Source: Virgibacillus litoralis (lineage in GTDB: Bacteria; Bacillota; Bacilli; Bacillales; Amphibacillaceae). Taken from it: a stretch of DNA of 64,000 nucleotides. The notes under the pieces were generated by a model, which did not search any database, was not told where the DNA came from, and was given only the letters and a program-made list of their open reading frames with translations. The stretch is from the NCBI RefSeq assembly GCF_017873675.1, contig NZ_JAGGKK010000008.1, positions 91,905 to 155,904 on the forward strand, written 5' to 3'. The position numbers were made by a program, and so were the translations under genes. This document shows positions 10,600 through 18,908 of this stretch, in pieces; position 1 is the stretch's first letter; every line of letters starts with the position of its first letter.

Positions 10600-11742
10600 T
10601 TAGTCTTTTAAAAGGTTTTTAGCTATTACAATATGCTGTATTTCGTTCGTTCCTTCATAGATTTCGGTTACTTTGGCATCACGGAATAAGCGCTCTACCG
10701 GATAATCCTCAGTATAGCCATATCCACCATACACCTGGACAGCTTCGATTGCGGCTTTTCTAGCAGTTTTGGACGCATACATTTTTGCCATCGATGCCTC
10801 CTTGTTGCACGGTATATTGCGTTCCACTAGTGATGCAACGTTATAGACTAATAGTTTTGCAGCTTCGACTTCTGTTGCCATATCAGCTATTTTAAATGAT
10901 ATACCCTGATTTTGCGAGATTGGCTTGCCGAATTGTTCGCGTTCTTTTGCATATGCGGTTGCATGCTCGACAGCAGCTTCACCAATTCCCAGTGCTTGTG
11001 CAGCAATCCCAATGCGGCCGACATTCAGGTTCGCCATAGCGATTTTAAAGCCGTCACCTTCATTGCCAAGAAGCTGTTCTTTTGGAATGACACAATTATC
11101 AAAACTTAATGGCACCGTACTTGATCCATGCAGACCCATTTTCTTTTCAGCCTTGCCAATCACAAATCCCGGTGTATCCTTTTCAATTATAAACGCACTG
11201 ACACCTTTCGCGCCTGCTTCATCACTTGTACGGGCAAACGTAATAAATGTATCAGCCGCTCCGCCATTTGTAATAAACATCTTTGAGCCATTTAAAATAT
11301 AGTTATCGCCATCTTTTTTTGCTCGTGTTTTCAGGTTTGCAACATCAGATCCTGCACCTGGTTCGGTAACTGCAAAAGCGCCAAGAAACTCGCCTGATGC
11401 CAATTTCGGCAGATAGTATTTCTTTTGCTCATCAGTTCCAAAATATAAAATTGGATTTGTACCAACAGATGTGTGCACTGATAAAATAACACCGATTGTT
11501 GCGCTGACCTTTGAAAGCTCGTTAATGGCAATAATATAGGATGTGTAATCCATCCCGGCACCACCGTACTCTTCTGGAATAGGAATCCCCATCAATCCGA
11601 GCTCACCCATTCTTTCGATAATTTCTTTTGGAAAGCGGTCTTCTTGTTCCATTCTCTCTATTTCTGGCTGTACTTCTTTTTGGGCAAAATCCTGAACCAT
11701 TTTGCGCATCATTTCCTGTTCGTCGGAAAAATTAAGATTCAT
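10600..11742 (-). CDS. Short-chain or branched-chain acyl-CoA dehydrogenase (copy 2)
   Basis: A 380-residue acyl-CoA dehydrogenase, paralogous to the downstream copy over its whole length. The signature AVTEPGAGSD and catalytic YEGTNE (E363) are intact. It has the same start, MNLNFSDEQEMMRKMVQDFA, in spirit as the neighbour ([20 protein letters not shown]). In B. subtilis the acdA gene sits near fadF and rpoE, and this copy is the closest in length and position to acdA, but I do not assign the name. It lies 36 bases after the 3-hydroxybutyryl-CoA dehydrogenase gene in the same operon. Confidence 0.93.
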   Translation of the reverse strand: MNLNFSDEQEMMRKMVQDFAQKEVQPEIERMEQEDRFPKEIIERMGELGLMGIPIPEEYGGAGMDYTSYIIAINELSKVSATIGVILSVHTSVGTNPILYFGTDEQKKYYLPKLASGEFLGAFAVTEPGAGSDVANLKTRAKKDGDNYILNGSKMFITNGGAADTFITFARTSDEAGAKGVSAFIIEKDTPGFVIGKAEKKMGLHGSSTVPLSFDNCVIPKEQLLGNEGDGFKIAMANLNVGRIGIAAQALGIGEAAVEHATAYAKEREQFGKPISQNQGISFKIADMATEVEAAKLLVYNVASLVERNIPCNKEASMAKMYASKTARKAAIEAVQVYGGYGYTEDYPVERLFRDAKVTEIYEGTNEIQHIVIAKNLLKD

Positions 11743-11778
11743 TCTAAATGCCCCCCTTCCTGTTTTTCTTGGTAGTTT

Positions 11779-12627
11779 TTAATACTGATAGAATCCTCTG
11801 CCTGATTTCTTACCTAACCAGCCAGCTTTTACATATTTTCTAAGTAATGGACATGGACGGTATTTGCTGTCGCCATACCCTTCATGCAGCACTTCCATAA
11901 TATATAAGCATGTATCTAGGCCGATAAAGTCTGCCAGTGTTAATGGGCCCATTGGATGATTCATACCAAGTTTCATTACTGTATCTATGTCCTCTGCTGA
12001 GGCTACTCCTTCATGTAATGAAAAGATTGCTTCATTAATCATCGGCATAAGAATACGGTTTGCGGCAAAACCTGGTGAGTCGTTTACTTCTACTGGGCTT
12101 TTTGATAGTTTGTTCGTCATATCCTCAACTGTCTGATAGGTTTCGTCGCTTGTCTGTAATCCACGGATAATTTCAACAAGCTTCATCACGGGAACAGGAT
12201 TCATAAAATGCATCCCGATTACTTGTTCAGGTCGGTTTGTCGCTGCTGCAATTTCGGTAATCGGTAGTGATGACGTATTGGTAGCAAGGATTGCATGCTT
12301 TGGTGCAATTGCATCAAGCTCACCGAAAACTTTTGTTTTTACATCCATGTTTTCAACAATTGCTTCAATTACGAAATCACGTGATTGTGCATCCTGTAAA
12401 TCAGAGGATGGTGTTAGTCTGTTTAGTGTTTCTGTTTTATCTGATTCACTGATTCGTTCTTTGTCTACAGCCCGTGTTAAGAGCTTTTCAATGTTTATCA
12501 TGCCTTTTTCAAGTGCTTCTTTGTTCATATCATTTAACAGGACGTCAAATCCTGATTGTGCAAAAACCTGGGCAATTCCTGCGCCCATCTGTCCTGCACC
12601 GATTACCATAACTTTATTAATTGCCAT
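11779..12627 (-). CDS. 3-hydroxybutyryl-CoA dehydrogenase
   Basis: A 282-residue cytosolic NAD(P)-dependent enzyme that interconverts 3-hydroxyacyl-CoA and 3-oxoacyl-CoA, the third step of beta-oxidation. The Rossmann motif GAGQMG is at residues 10-15. Catalytic S119, H140 (GMHFMNP) and E152 are visible. The start chosen is ATG at 12627 ([10 protein letters not shown]) behind AGGAGG. The frame stays open 46 codons upstream, but that stretch is the translated repeat array and has no homology to the family. It is part of the thiolase-to-icmF operon. Confidence 0.95.
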   Translation of the reverse strand: MAINKVMVIGAGQMGAGIAQVFAQSGFDVLLNDMNKEALEKGMINIEKLLTRAVDKERISESDKTETLNRLTPSSDLQDAQSRDFVIEAIVENMDVKTKVFGELDAIAPKHAILATNTSSLPITEIAAATNRPEQVIGMHFMNPVPVMKLVEIIRGLQTSDETYQTVEDMTNKLSKSPVEVNDSPGFAANRILMPMINEAIFSLHEGVASAEDIDTVMKLGMNHPMGPLTLADFIGLDTCLYIMEVLHEGYGDSKYRPCPLLRKYVKAGWLGKKSGRGFYQY

Positions 12628-12639
12628 GATGTAGGTTCC

Positions 12640-12773
12640 TCCTTCATCTTGATTGATTAAATTGTTGTGAACTTCAGCCGGGAAGTTGTGAACTTGAGCC
12701 GGATTTGTGACAATTTGAGCCGATTTCGTGTGAACTTGAGCCAAATTTGCGTCCGTTTGAGCCAAACTTCCGA
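12640..12773 (-). repeat. Array of degenerate ~21-bp repeats after the thiolase gene
   Basis: Five to six units in the direction of transcription follow the pattern CGGCTCAAGTTCACAAA with variable ends, starting at once after the thiolase stop codon. It occupies nearly all of the gap to the next gene. The core GCTCAAGTT matches units in the 9056-9444 array and resembles GCTCGAGTT at 42600. Confidence 0.75.
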
Positions 12774-13961
12774 TTATTGCTTCGGTACTTCAATTAGCAT
12801 TGCGTCACCTTGACCGCCGCCACTGCAAATTGCTGCAATTCCGATTCCGCCGCCTTGACGTTTCAGTTCATGGATTAATGTCAAAATAATGCGTGCACCA
12901 CTTGCGCCAATTGGATGCCCAAGTGCTACTGCTCCACCATTTACATTCACTTTTTCCGGATCGATGCCAGCGATTTCACCACTTGCTAGTGAAACAGCTG
13001 CAAATGCTTCGTTAATTTCAAATAAGTCAATGTCATCTTTGGAATAGCCCGTTTTTTCTAGCAGTTTGTTAATAACAAGTCCTGGCGTTTGCGGGAAATC
13101 TTTTGCTTCAACGGCAACTTCTGCGTGACCAAGTACTGTTGCCATCGGAGTTTTACCAAGCTTTTCAGCCTTTTCATCTGACATTACAACAAATGCGCAA
13201 GCGCCGTCATTTACGCCAGGTGCGTTACCAGCAGTAATTGTACCGTTTTTATCAAACGCAGGGCGTAAACTAGCTAAACGCTCCACACTTGTATCTTTAC
13301 GTGGTGCTTCATCTGTATCAACAACAATTGGATCACCTTTGCGCTGCGGCACTTCCACCGATACGATTTCCTCTGCAAATTTTCCATCCTCAATTGCTTT
13401 CACAGCACGTTGATGACTGCGGTATGACCACTCATCCTGTGCTTCTCTCGTCAAATTGTATTCGTCAGCTGTGCTGTTTCCATAATTGCCCATGTGCACA
13501 CCTTCGAAAGAGCATGTTAGGCCGTCATGGACCATCATATCTTTTACTTTTTTGTCTCCCATACGGTTGCCCCAACGAGCATCCGGGAGCAAATATGGTG
13601 CGTTGCTCATGCTCTCCATGCCACCAGCAACAATGACATCCTCATCACCCAGACGAATAAGCTGATCAGCAAGCGTTACACTGCGTAATCCTGATGCACA
13701 AACTTTGTTGATTGTTTCTGTTTTTACATTCCAGGGAATTCCTGCTTCACGAGCTGCTTGACGTGAAGGGATTTGCCCTTGGCCACCTTGCAAAACGCTT
13801 CCCATAATTACTTCATCGATTTCTTTTTCATCAAGACCTGCACGATTTAAAGATTCGCGAATTGCTTTCCCACCAAGCTGTGATGCTGTGAAAGGCTTTA
13901 GTCCTCCTCCAAATTTACCAAATGGTGTTCTTGCTCCAGACACGATAACTGTTTTTCGCAT
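12774..13961 (-). CDS. Acetyl-CoA acetyltransferase (thiolase)
   Basis: A 395-residue thiolase of the biosynthetic/degradative acetyl-CoA acetyltransferase type, which cleaves or forms acetoacetyl-CoA and similar 3-oxoacyl-CoA. The catalytic triad is intact: C88 in NKVCASG, H349 in LGHPIGASG and C379 in CSGGGQGD. It is the first gene of the acyl-CoA operon, followed by the dehydrogenases, meaB, tetR and icmF. The upstream gap carries a near-consensus cre site and a TetR-type palindrome, so expression is probably repressed when good carbon sources are present and derepressed by acyl-CoA. Confidence 0.95.
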   Translation of the reverse strand: MRKTVIVSGARTPFGKFGGGLKPFTASQLGGKAIRESLNRAGLDEKEIDEVIMGSVLQGGQGQIPSRQAAREAGIPWNVKTETINKVCASGLRSVTLADQLIRLGDEDVIVAGGMESMSNAPYLLPDARWGNRMGDKKVKDMMVHDGLTCSFEGVHMGNYGNSTADEYNLTREAQDEWSYRSHQRAVKAIEDGKFAEEIVSVEVPQRKGDPIVVDTDEAPRKDTSVERLASLRPAFDKNGTITAGNAPGVNDGACAFVVMSDEKAEKLGKTPMATVLGHAEVAVEAKDFPQTPGLVINKLLEKTGYSKDDIDLFEINEAFAAVSLASGEIAGIDPEKVNVNGGAVALGHPIGASGARIILTLIHELKRQGGGIGIAAICSGGGQGDAMLIEVPKQ

Positions 13962-14001
13962 ACACTCAACATCCTTTCAAAGATAGATTTATAGGTTAAC
14001 T

Positions 14002-14015
14002 TGTTAACGCTTTCT
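14002..14015 (-). promoter_or_regulatory. cre (CcpA) site upstream of the thiolase operon
   Basis: AGAAAGCGTTAACA on the minus strand matches 13 of 14 positions of the cre consensus TGWAANCGNTNWCA. It lies about 40 bases before the thiolase start codon, a position expected to block transcription. Confidence 0.65.
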
Positions 14016-14073
14016 AAAATAATTATTAAAAAACAGACTGCTCTTGCTCTTGAAATGTCCTGATTCATTATTC

Positions 14074-14093
14074 GATTGAACGCTCGCTCAATC
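14074..14093. promoter_or_regulatory. Candidate TetR operator upstream of the thiolase operon
   Basis: The inverted repeat GATTGA-N8-TCAATC encloses TGAACGCTCGCTCA, one base off a perfect TGAACGNNCGTTCA-type palindrome. It is close in design to the site before fadF at 16403. The TetR regulator encoded in the operon is the likely ligand (inference). Confidence 0.5.
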
Positions 14094-14107
14094 TGTTTCC
14101 GAAAAAG

Positions 14108-14131
14108 TAGAGGGGCAGTTATACCCCTCTA
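14108..14131 (-). terminator. Terminator of fadF
   Basis: TAGAGGGG (14108-14115) pairs perfectly with CCCCTCTA (14124-14131) and is followed on the minus strand by CTTTTTC. It lies 44 bases after the fadF stop. Confidence 0.8.
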
Positions 14132-14135
14132 TTAT

Positions 14136-14178
14136 TTAAGCAAGTAAGTGCAACTAAGGCTCTCGCCAAGTTTTTTAA
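14136..14178 (-). repeat. Fragment of R1 element
   Basis: The stretch around AAGTAAGTGCAACTAAGGC then CTCGCCAAGTTTTTTAA matches the middle and one end of the R1 family copies at 3856 and 28432. It overlaps the very end of fadF, so the last codons of that gene may derive from the element. Confidence 0.45.
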
Positions 14179-16286
14179 GCTGTTTTTGCTTCATCTTCAA
14201 TGAATACGGATAGTGCGAGAATTTCTGCTACATCTAATGTACTAATATCTTCATCAACTTCTTTTGCTTTTGTACCGTCACTTAACATCGTCAGACAGAA
14301 TGGACAAGCACTGGAAATCATAGTTGATTGAGTTTCCATTGCCTGTTCTGTACGGGCAACATTAATCCGGTTACCAGTTGTTTCCTCGGTCCACATCAGA
14401 CCTCCACCTGCACCACAGCACATGCCATTTTCTTTATTGCGCTGCATTTCTACCAATTCAAGACCTGGAATAGATTTTAAAATTTCACGTGGTGGGTCAT
14501 AAACACCATTGTATCTTCCCAAGTAACATGAGTCATGGTATGTTAGCTTTTGGTTGATTTCACGTTTTGGTTCAAGCTTACCATTCATCACCATGTCATA
14601 GAGCATTTGTGTGTGGTGATAAACTTCTGCCTCAAAACCGAAATCAGGGTATTCATTTTTGAAAATATTATATGCGTGTGGATCGATAGTTACGATCTTG
14701 GTCACACCATTTTTCTCAAATTCTTTAATATTTTTCTCAGCAATTTCCTGGAATAGGAATTCATTACCGATACGGCGTGCCGTGTCGCCTGAGTTTGTTT
14801 CTTTATTACCTAAGATTGCAAAGTTGATTCCTGCTTTGTTCATTAACTTGGCAAATGCTAGGGCGATTTTTTGGCTTCGGTTGTCAAATGAGCCCATTGA
14901 ACTTACCCAGAAAAGATATTCGAATTCTTTATCTTCTTTTTTCAATTCTTTTACTGTTGGAATGTATGCTTCTTCATCAAGTTCACGCCACTTGATACGG
15001 TCTTTTTTAGATAGTCCCCATGGGTTACCTTGACGCTCTATGTTCATAACCGCACGTTGAGCATCCGGATCCATTTTACCTTCTGTCATAACAAGGTAAC
15101 GGCGCATATCAATAATTGTGCCAACATGTTCGTTATTTACCGGGCAAGCATCCTCACAGTTACGGCATGTCGTACAGCCTGAAAGTTCTTCAGCAGTGAT
15201 AACATCACCGATTAGGCTTGCACTTTCCATACCCGCTGCTGCTTCATTCGCTCCTGCACTTGCAGCTTGGTTCCCATTGGTATTTGAAAATGCATAAGAA
15301 GGTACCCAAGGCGAATTACCTGTAACTGCTGCACCCCTTTCCGTTAAATGATCACGAACTTTGATCATGATATCCATCGGTGACAGCATTTTACCTGTTC
15401 CAGATGCCGGACATACATCAGTACAACGTCCGCACTCAACACATGCATAAAAGTCAATCATCTGATGCTGTTCAAAATCTTCTACTTTTCCAACACCGAA
15501 TGAAATCTCATCTTCATTTTCTTCTTCATCCATGTCGAAGTCTATTTTTTTCAATTTCCCTGGCACACGTTTGCTTAAAAATACGTTAATTGGTGCTGCT
15601 ATTAAGTGTGCGTGTTTTGACTGTGGTACATAAACCAAGAATGTTAGAATCGTAATCGTATGAATCCACCAAAACACATAGAATAATACTATTGCAGCCG
15701 TTTGTGGTAACCAGCTAAATGCTCCTGCTATTAAACTAGCAATAGGCTCGGTCCATGTTAATCCTTCACCATGCCAGATTAAAGCCATTCCGTTGCCTGC
15801 CAAAACAGATACCATTAATGTTCCAATAAAAATTAAAACAAGTCCTGCCTTAAAGCCGCGCTTAAGTCGAACGATTTTTTCTACATAACGACGGTGAAAC
15901 GCCCATACAACAGCAACCAATATCATCAACGTTACAAGTTCCTGGAAAAATGTAAATCCTGCATAGAAAGGCCCGAATGGTAAATGACTTCCTGGCGCCA
16001 ATCCTCTGATAAACATATCAATCGCACCAAATTGCACAAGGATGAAACCGTAGAACATCATAACGTGAATAGTCCCGGATTTTTTATCCTTCAATAGTTT
16101 CGATTGACCAAAAACGATTTTTCCTATTCGACGGAACCGTTCTTTAAAATCACGATCAAACTCAGATTTTTTACCGAGTTTAATATACGAAATACGTGTT
16201 GCTACAACTCTAGCGAATAAATACAAACCATAGATGACTATTGCTAGAAATGCTAGCAAATTAATCAATAAAAACGTGTCCATCAT
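14175..16286 (-). CDS. fadF: Membrane-bound Fe-S oxidoreductase FadF (electron transfer for acyl-CoA oxidation)
   Basis: A 703-residue protein. The N-terminal part (to about residue 225) has five or so membrane segments resembling the nitrate-reductase gamma cytochrome b domain. Two ferredoxin-type clusters follow: C282-C285-C288-C292P and C371-C374-C377-C381P. The C-terminal half carries the CCG cysteine-rich repeats (CYLGRYNG, GMCCGAGGG, SACPFC). Such proteins are thought to take electrons from electron-transfer flavoprotein into the quinone pool during fatty-acid oxidation. The start is ATG 16286 behind AAAAGGAGGAG; the longer frame upstream lacks a ribosome site. It is transcribed alone, ahead of the thiolase operon, with cre and palindrome sites upstream. 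Confidence 0.92.
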   Translation of the reverse strand: MMDTFLLINLLAFLAIVIYGLYLFARVVATRISYIKLGKKSEFDRDFKERFRRIGKIVFGQSKLLKDKKSGTIHVMMFYGFILVQFGAIDMFIRGLAPGSHLPFGPFYAGFTFFQELVTLMILVAVVWAFHRRYVEKIVRLKRGFKAGLVLIFIGTLMVSVLAGNGMALIWHGEGLTWTEPIASLIAGAFSWLPQTAAIVLFYVFWWIHTITILTFLVYVPQSKHAHLIAAPINVFLSKRVPGKLKKIDFDMDEEENEDEISFGVGKVEDFEQHQMIDFYACVECGRCTDVCPASGTGKMLSPMDIMIKVRDHLTERGAAVTGNSPWVPSYAFSNTNGNQAASAGANEAAAGMESASLIGDVITAEELSGCTTCRNCEDACPVNNEHVGTIIDMRRYLVMTEGKMDPDAQRAVMNIERQGNPWGLSKKDRIKWRELDEEAYIPTVKELKKEDKEFEYLFWVSSMGSFDNRSQKIALAFAKLMNKAGINFAILGNKETNSGDTARRIGNEFLFQEIAEKNIKEFEKNGVTKIVTIDPHAYNIFKNEYPDFGFEAEVYHHTQMLYDMVMNGKLEPKREINQKLTYHDSCYLGRYNGVYDPPREILKSIPGLELVEMQRNKENGMCCGAGGGLMWTEETTGNRINVARTEQAMETQSTMISSACPFCLTMLSDGTKAKEVDEDISTLDVAEILALSVFIEDEAKTA

Positions 16287-16319
16287 TCGCTCCTCCTTTT
16301 GTCTTAGTATAACGAAAAA

Positions 16320-16333
16320 TGATAGCGATTGCA
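16320..16333 (-). promoter_or_regulatory. cre (CcpA) site upstream of fadF
   Basis: TGCAATCGCTATCA on the minus strand matches 13 of 14 positions of TGWAANCGNTNWCA and lies 34 bases before the fadF start. It parallels the cre before the thiolase operon. Confidence 0.6.
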
Positions 16334-16402
16334 TTATTTATAAAAAAATATAGATGCACACCGCCACAATTTTTTAAGTTTTATATACTAATACTTTATA
16401 TG

Positions 16403-16420
16403 TGAATGATCATTCAGTCA
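16403..16420. promoter_or_regulatory. FadR-like operator upstream of fadF
   Basis: TGAATGATCATTCAGTCA contains a perfect 14-bp palindrome. With a 4-base spacer it also fits the B. subtilis FadR box (TGAATGA-N4-TCATTCA) with one mismatch. Beyond this site and the cre, the 340-base gap between fadF and argS holds only the argS terminator. Confidence 0.65.
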
Positions 16421-16598
16421 ACTTATTTTTAGGGAGATGTGATAATTGTCATAATTATTATCTTTCTGTATACATAAAAATAATATTACAGTTGATGCCA
16501 CTTTTTTGGGTTCAGGAACAATTGTAGTTATAGAAATATGCACTCCCCCCTTATGTCACAATTTTTATTCCAGTTACCATCGTACTCAATATAAAAAA

Positions 16599-16624
16599 CT
16601 TGCAGGGGCCTTAACCCCTGCAAG
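16599..16624 (-). terminator. Terminator of argS
   Basis: CTTGCAGGGG (16599-16608) pairs perfectly with CCCCTGCAAG (16615-16624). On the minus strand TTTTTTAT follows. Confidence 0.9.
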
Positions 16625-16628
16625 CAGC

Positions 16629-18299
16629 TTACATTTTTTCTGGTGCAGATACACCGAGTATTCGTAGTCCATTTGCGATTGTAATCCGTACTGCTTTCAT
16701 TAATGCAATCCGTGCTTTTGTTAATTCTGGTTCATCCTGGTTCAACACTTTTTCTGCATTGTAAAAACTGTGCAGCAGTGTTGCCAGATCAAACACATAT
16801 TGCGTCACTTTGTGCGGTGTATGTTTTTCGGCAGCATCTGCTATCGTTTTTGGAAACTCCCCAAGTTTTTTGAGTAGATCAATTTCTTTTTCAGCAGTTA
16901 ATAGCTCTGCATTAAAGTTGTCATCACTTGCGAGTCCTTTTTCTTTTGCCTGCTTTAGCATTGTACAAATTCTTGCGTGTGCATACTGAACATAATAGAC
17001 AGGGTTATCATTTGATTCGGAACGTGCAAGGTCCATATCAAAGTCAAGCTGCGAATCGTTTGAACGCATCACGAAGTAATAACGGACAGCATCAACCCCA
17101 ACTTCTTCCATTAATTCACGCAGCGCAACTGCTTTGCCTGTCCGCTTACTCATGCGAATCTTTTCGCCGCCTTCGAACAGGCTTACCATTTGGATGACTT
17201 TTACATCGAACTTTTCAACCGGATATCCAAGTGCTTCAATTGCTGAGCGCATCCGGGCGATATAGCCATGGTGATCAGATCCCCAGACATTGATAATTTG
17301 ATCAAATCCACGTTCAATCTTATTTTTGTGGTAGGCAATATCAGGTGTCAGATACGTATAGCTGCCATCCTGTTTAATTAACACACGATCCTTATCATCA
17401 CCAAAGTCCGTTGAACGGAACCATGTTGCACCATCCTGCTCATATACATAGTTACCATCTTTTAATGTTTGGACTGCTTCCGTTACCTTGTTGTTATCAT
17501 ATAATGATTGCTCGGAAAACCAGTTGTCAAAATAGACACCAAAATCGTTCAAGTCTTTTTTCAGTTTATCAAGTTCATATGTTAATCCGTACTCTTTAAA
17601 AAACTTCACTCGTTCTGTTTCATCTGCATCGGCCCATTTATCACCATACTCTGTGGCTAATTGTTTGCCAATACCAACAAGATCTTTACCATGATAGCCG
17701 CCCTCAGGCATTTCTGCATCGTGACCTAGTGCTTGCAGATACCGCGCCTGAATGGATAATGCCATGTTATCAATCTGATTTCCGGCATCGTTAATGTAGT
17801 ATTCCCGTTCAACATTATAGCCTGCTGCATCCAGAACGTTGCAGAAAACATCACCAAATGCTGCACCACGAGCATGTCCAAGGTGCAAATCACCGGTTGG
17901 GTTTACGGAAACAAACTCAACCTGAACTTTTTTGCCCTGCCCTGCTTCCGTTTGTCCATATGTTTTGTCAGCCTTCAATATTGTTGGGACAAGTTCACCT
18001 AGATAATCATTCTTCATGAAAAAATTAATAAAACCTGGTCCAGCAATTTCCACTTTTTCTATTGTTGCTTTTGATTGATCAATATTGGCCACAATATCAT
18101 CCGCTATCTGACGTGGTGCTTTTTTGGCGACCCGTGCCAGCTGCATTGCTATGTTTGTAGCAAAATCACCATGGGCCTTGTCCTTTGGTTTTTCTAAAAT
18201 AACTGATGGCAATTCATCTTCCGTTGCGAGGTTCGCATTTAGGACGGAAGCAGCAATTTCCTGCTTCAATACATCCTCTGTTTGTGCCAAAACGTTCAT
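16629..18299 (-). CDS. argS: Arginyl-tRNA synthetase
   Basis: A class I aminoacyl-tRNA synthetase of 556 residues that charges tRNA-Arg. The HIGH-type motif appears as DLHLGHARG in [19 protein letters not shown]. The KMSKS-type loop is [10 protein letters not shown]. The C-terminal DALR anticodon-binding domain ends in [13 protein letters not shown]. Length is typical for Bacillus. It overlaps the upstream ywiB-type gene by four bases (ATGA), the same pairing as B. subtilis ywiB-argS. Confidence 0.97.
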   Translation of the reverse strand: MNVLAQTEDVLKQEIAASVLNANLATEDELPSVILEKPKDKAHGDFATNIAMQLARVAKKAPRQIADDIVANIDQSKATIEKVEIAGPGFINFFMKNDYLGELVPTILKADKTYGQTEAGQGKKVQVEFVSVNPTGDLHLGHARGAAFGDVFCNVLDAAGYNVEREYYINDAGNQIDNMALSIQARYLQALGHDAEMPEGGYHGKDLVGIGKQLATEYGDKWADADETERVKFFKEYGLTYELDKLKKDLNDFGVYFDNWFSEQSLYDNNKVTEAVQTLKDGNYVYEQDGATWFRSTDFGDDKDRVLIKQDGSYTYLTPDIAYHKNKIERGFDQIINVWGSDHHGYIARMRSAIEALGYPVEKFDVKVIQMVSLFEGGEKIRMSKRTGKAVALRELMEEVGVDAVRYYFVMRSNDSQLDFDMDLARSESNDNPVYYVQYAHARICTMLKQAKEKGLASDDNFNAELLTAEKEIDLLKKLGEFPKTIADAAEKHTPHKVTQYVFDLATLLHSFYNAEKVLNQDEPELTKARIALMKAVRITIANGLRILGVSAPEKM

Positions 18300-18736
18300 T
18301 GGGAGTCCTCCTCTTTTATTGACAGTGTTATTTTTTGCTTACGTTCTTCTTGTCCATTCAGCTTCACAGTATAGTCGAGTTTTAACAAGCCATTTTGCTG
18401 ATCGGCAAGCTCTTGATATTGCATCGAATTTGTAAAAGTTTCCATATGTATATGACCATATTCATGCTGGAATACATTTTCCGATGTTTGCCTTAAACGG
18501 AATTGCTGATGCATTTTAACCGACCCTATTCGCTTAATACTAACCTTATCAGCATGAATAGTAATCAAATTGTTAATTAATGATCCATCGTCCGCTTTCT
18601 CTTTAAAGGTAAGTACATCTATATTATCTTTTTTATAAAAATTCCCATTTTCTTTAACAGTATTGTACTCTGTCTGCCCATCATCGTTAATAACTGTCTG
18701 AAGTTCAATTGAAACCTCTTTTGGTTCTGAATTCAT
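18296..18736 (-). CDS. DUF1934 family protein (YwiB-like)
   Basis: A 146-residue protein of the DUF1934 family, predicted to fold as a small beta-barrel (calycin-like). Function is unknown. The alternating beta-strand pattern, for example [20 protein letters not shown] and [20 protein letters not shown], fits the family. It is placed directly upstream of argS and overlaps it by four bases, the conserved arrangement seen in Bacillus. It has no signal peptide or membrane segment. Confidence 0.82.
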   Translation of the reverse strand: MNSEPKEVSIELQTVINDDGQTEYNTVKENGNFYKKDNIDVLTFKEKADDGSLINNLITIHADKVSIKRIGSVKMHQQFRLRQTSENVFQHEYGHIHMETFTNSMQYQELADQQNGLLKLDYTVKLNGQEERKQKITLSIKEEDSQ

Positions 18737-18908
18737 CGAATCGCTCCTGCTTTGTATAATTTCCTATTATAGCGATAATTGTATGCATTTATCAACATAA
18801 AGCAGTTAAATTCCCATACATACAATACATCCCTCATGATTTTACGTTTATTTCTGCTTATCTTTTCCCATAATGAAAGTAATGAAATCTTAATGGAGAT
18901 AAAAGCGT

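Noticed and set aside
12628..12765. N-terminal extension of 46 residues on 3-hydroxybutyryl-CoA dehydrogenase
   Set aside because: The extension is the translated repeat array; the NAD-binding domain and the AGGAGG site put the start at 12627.
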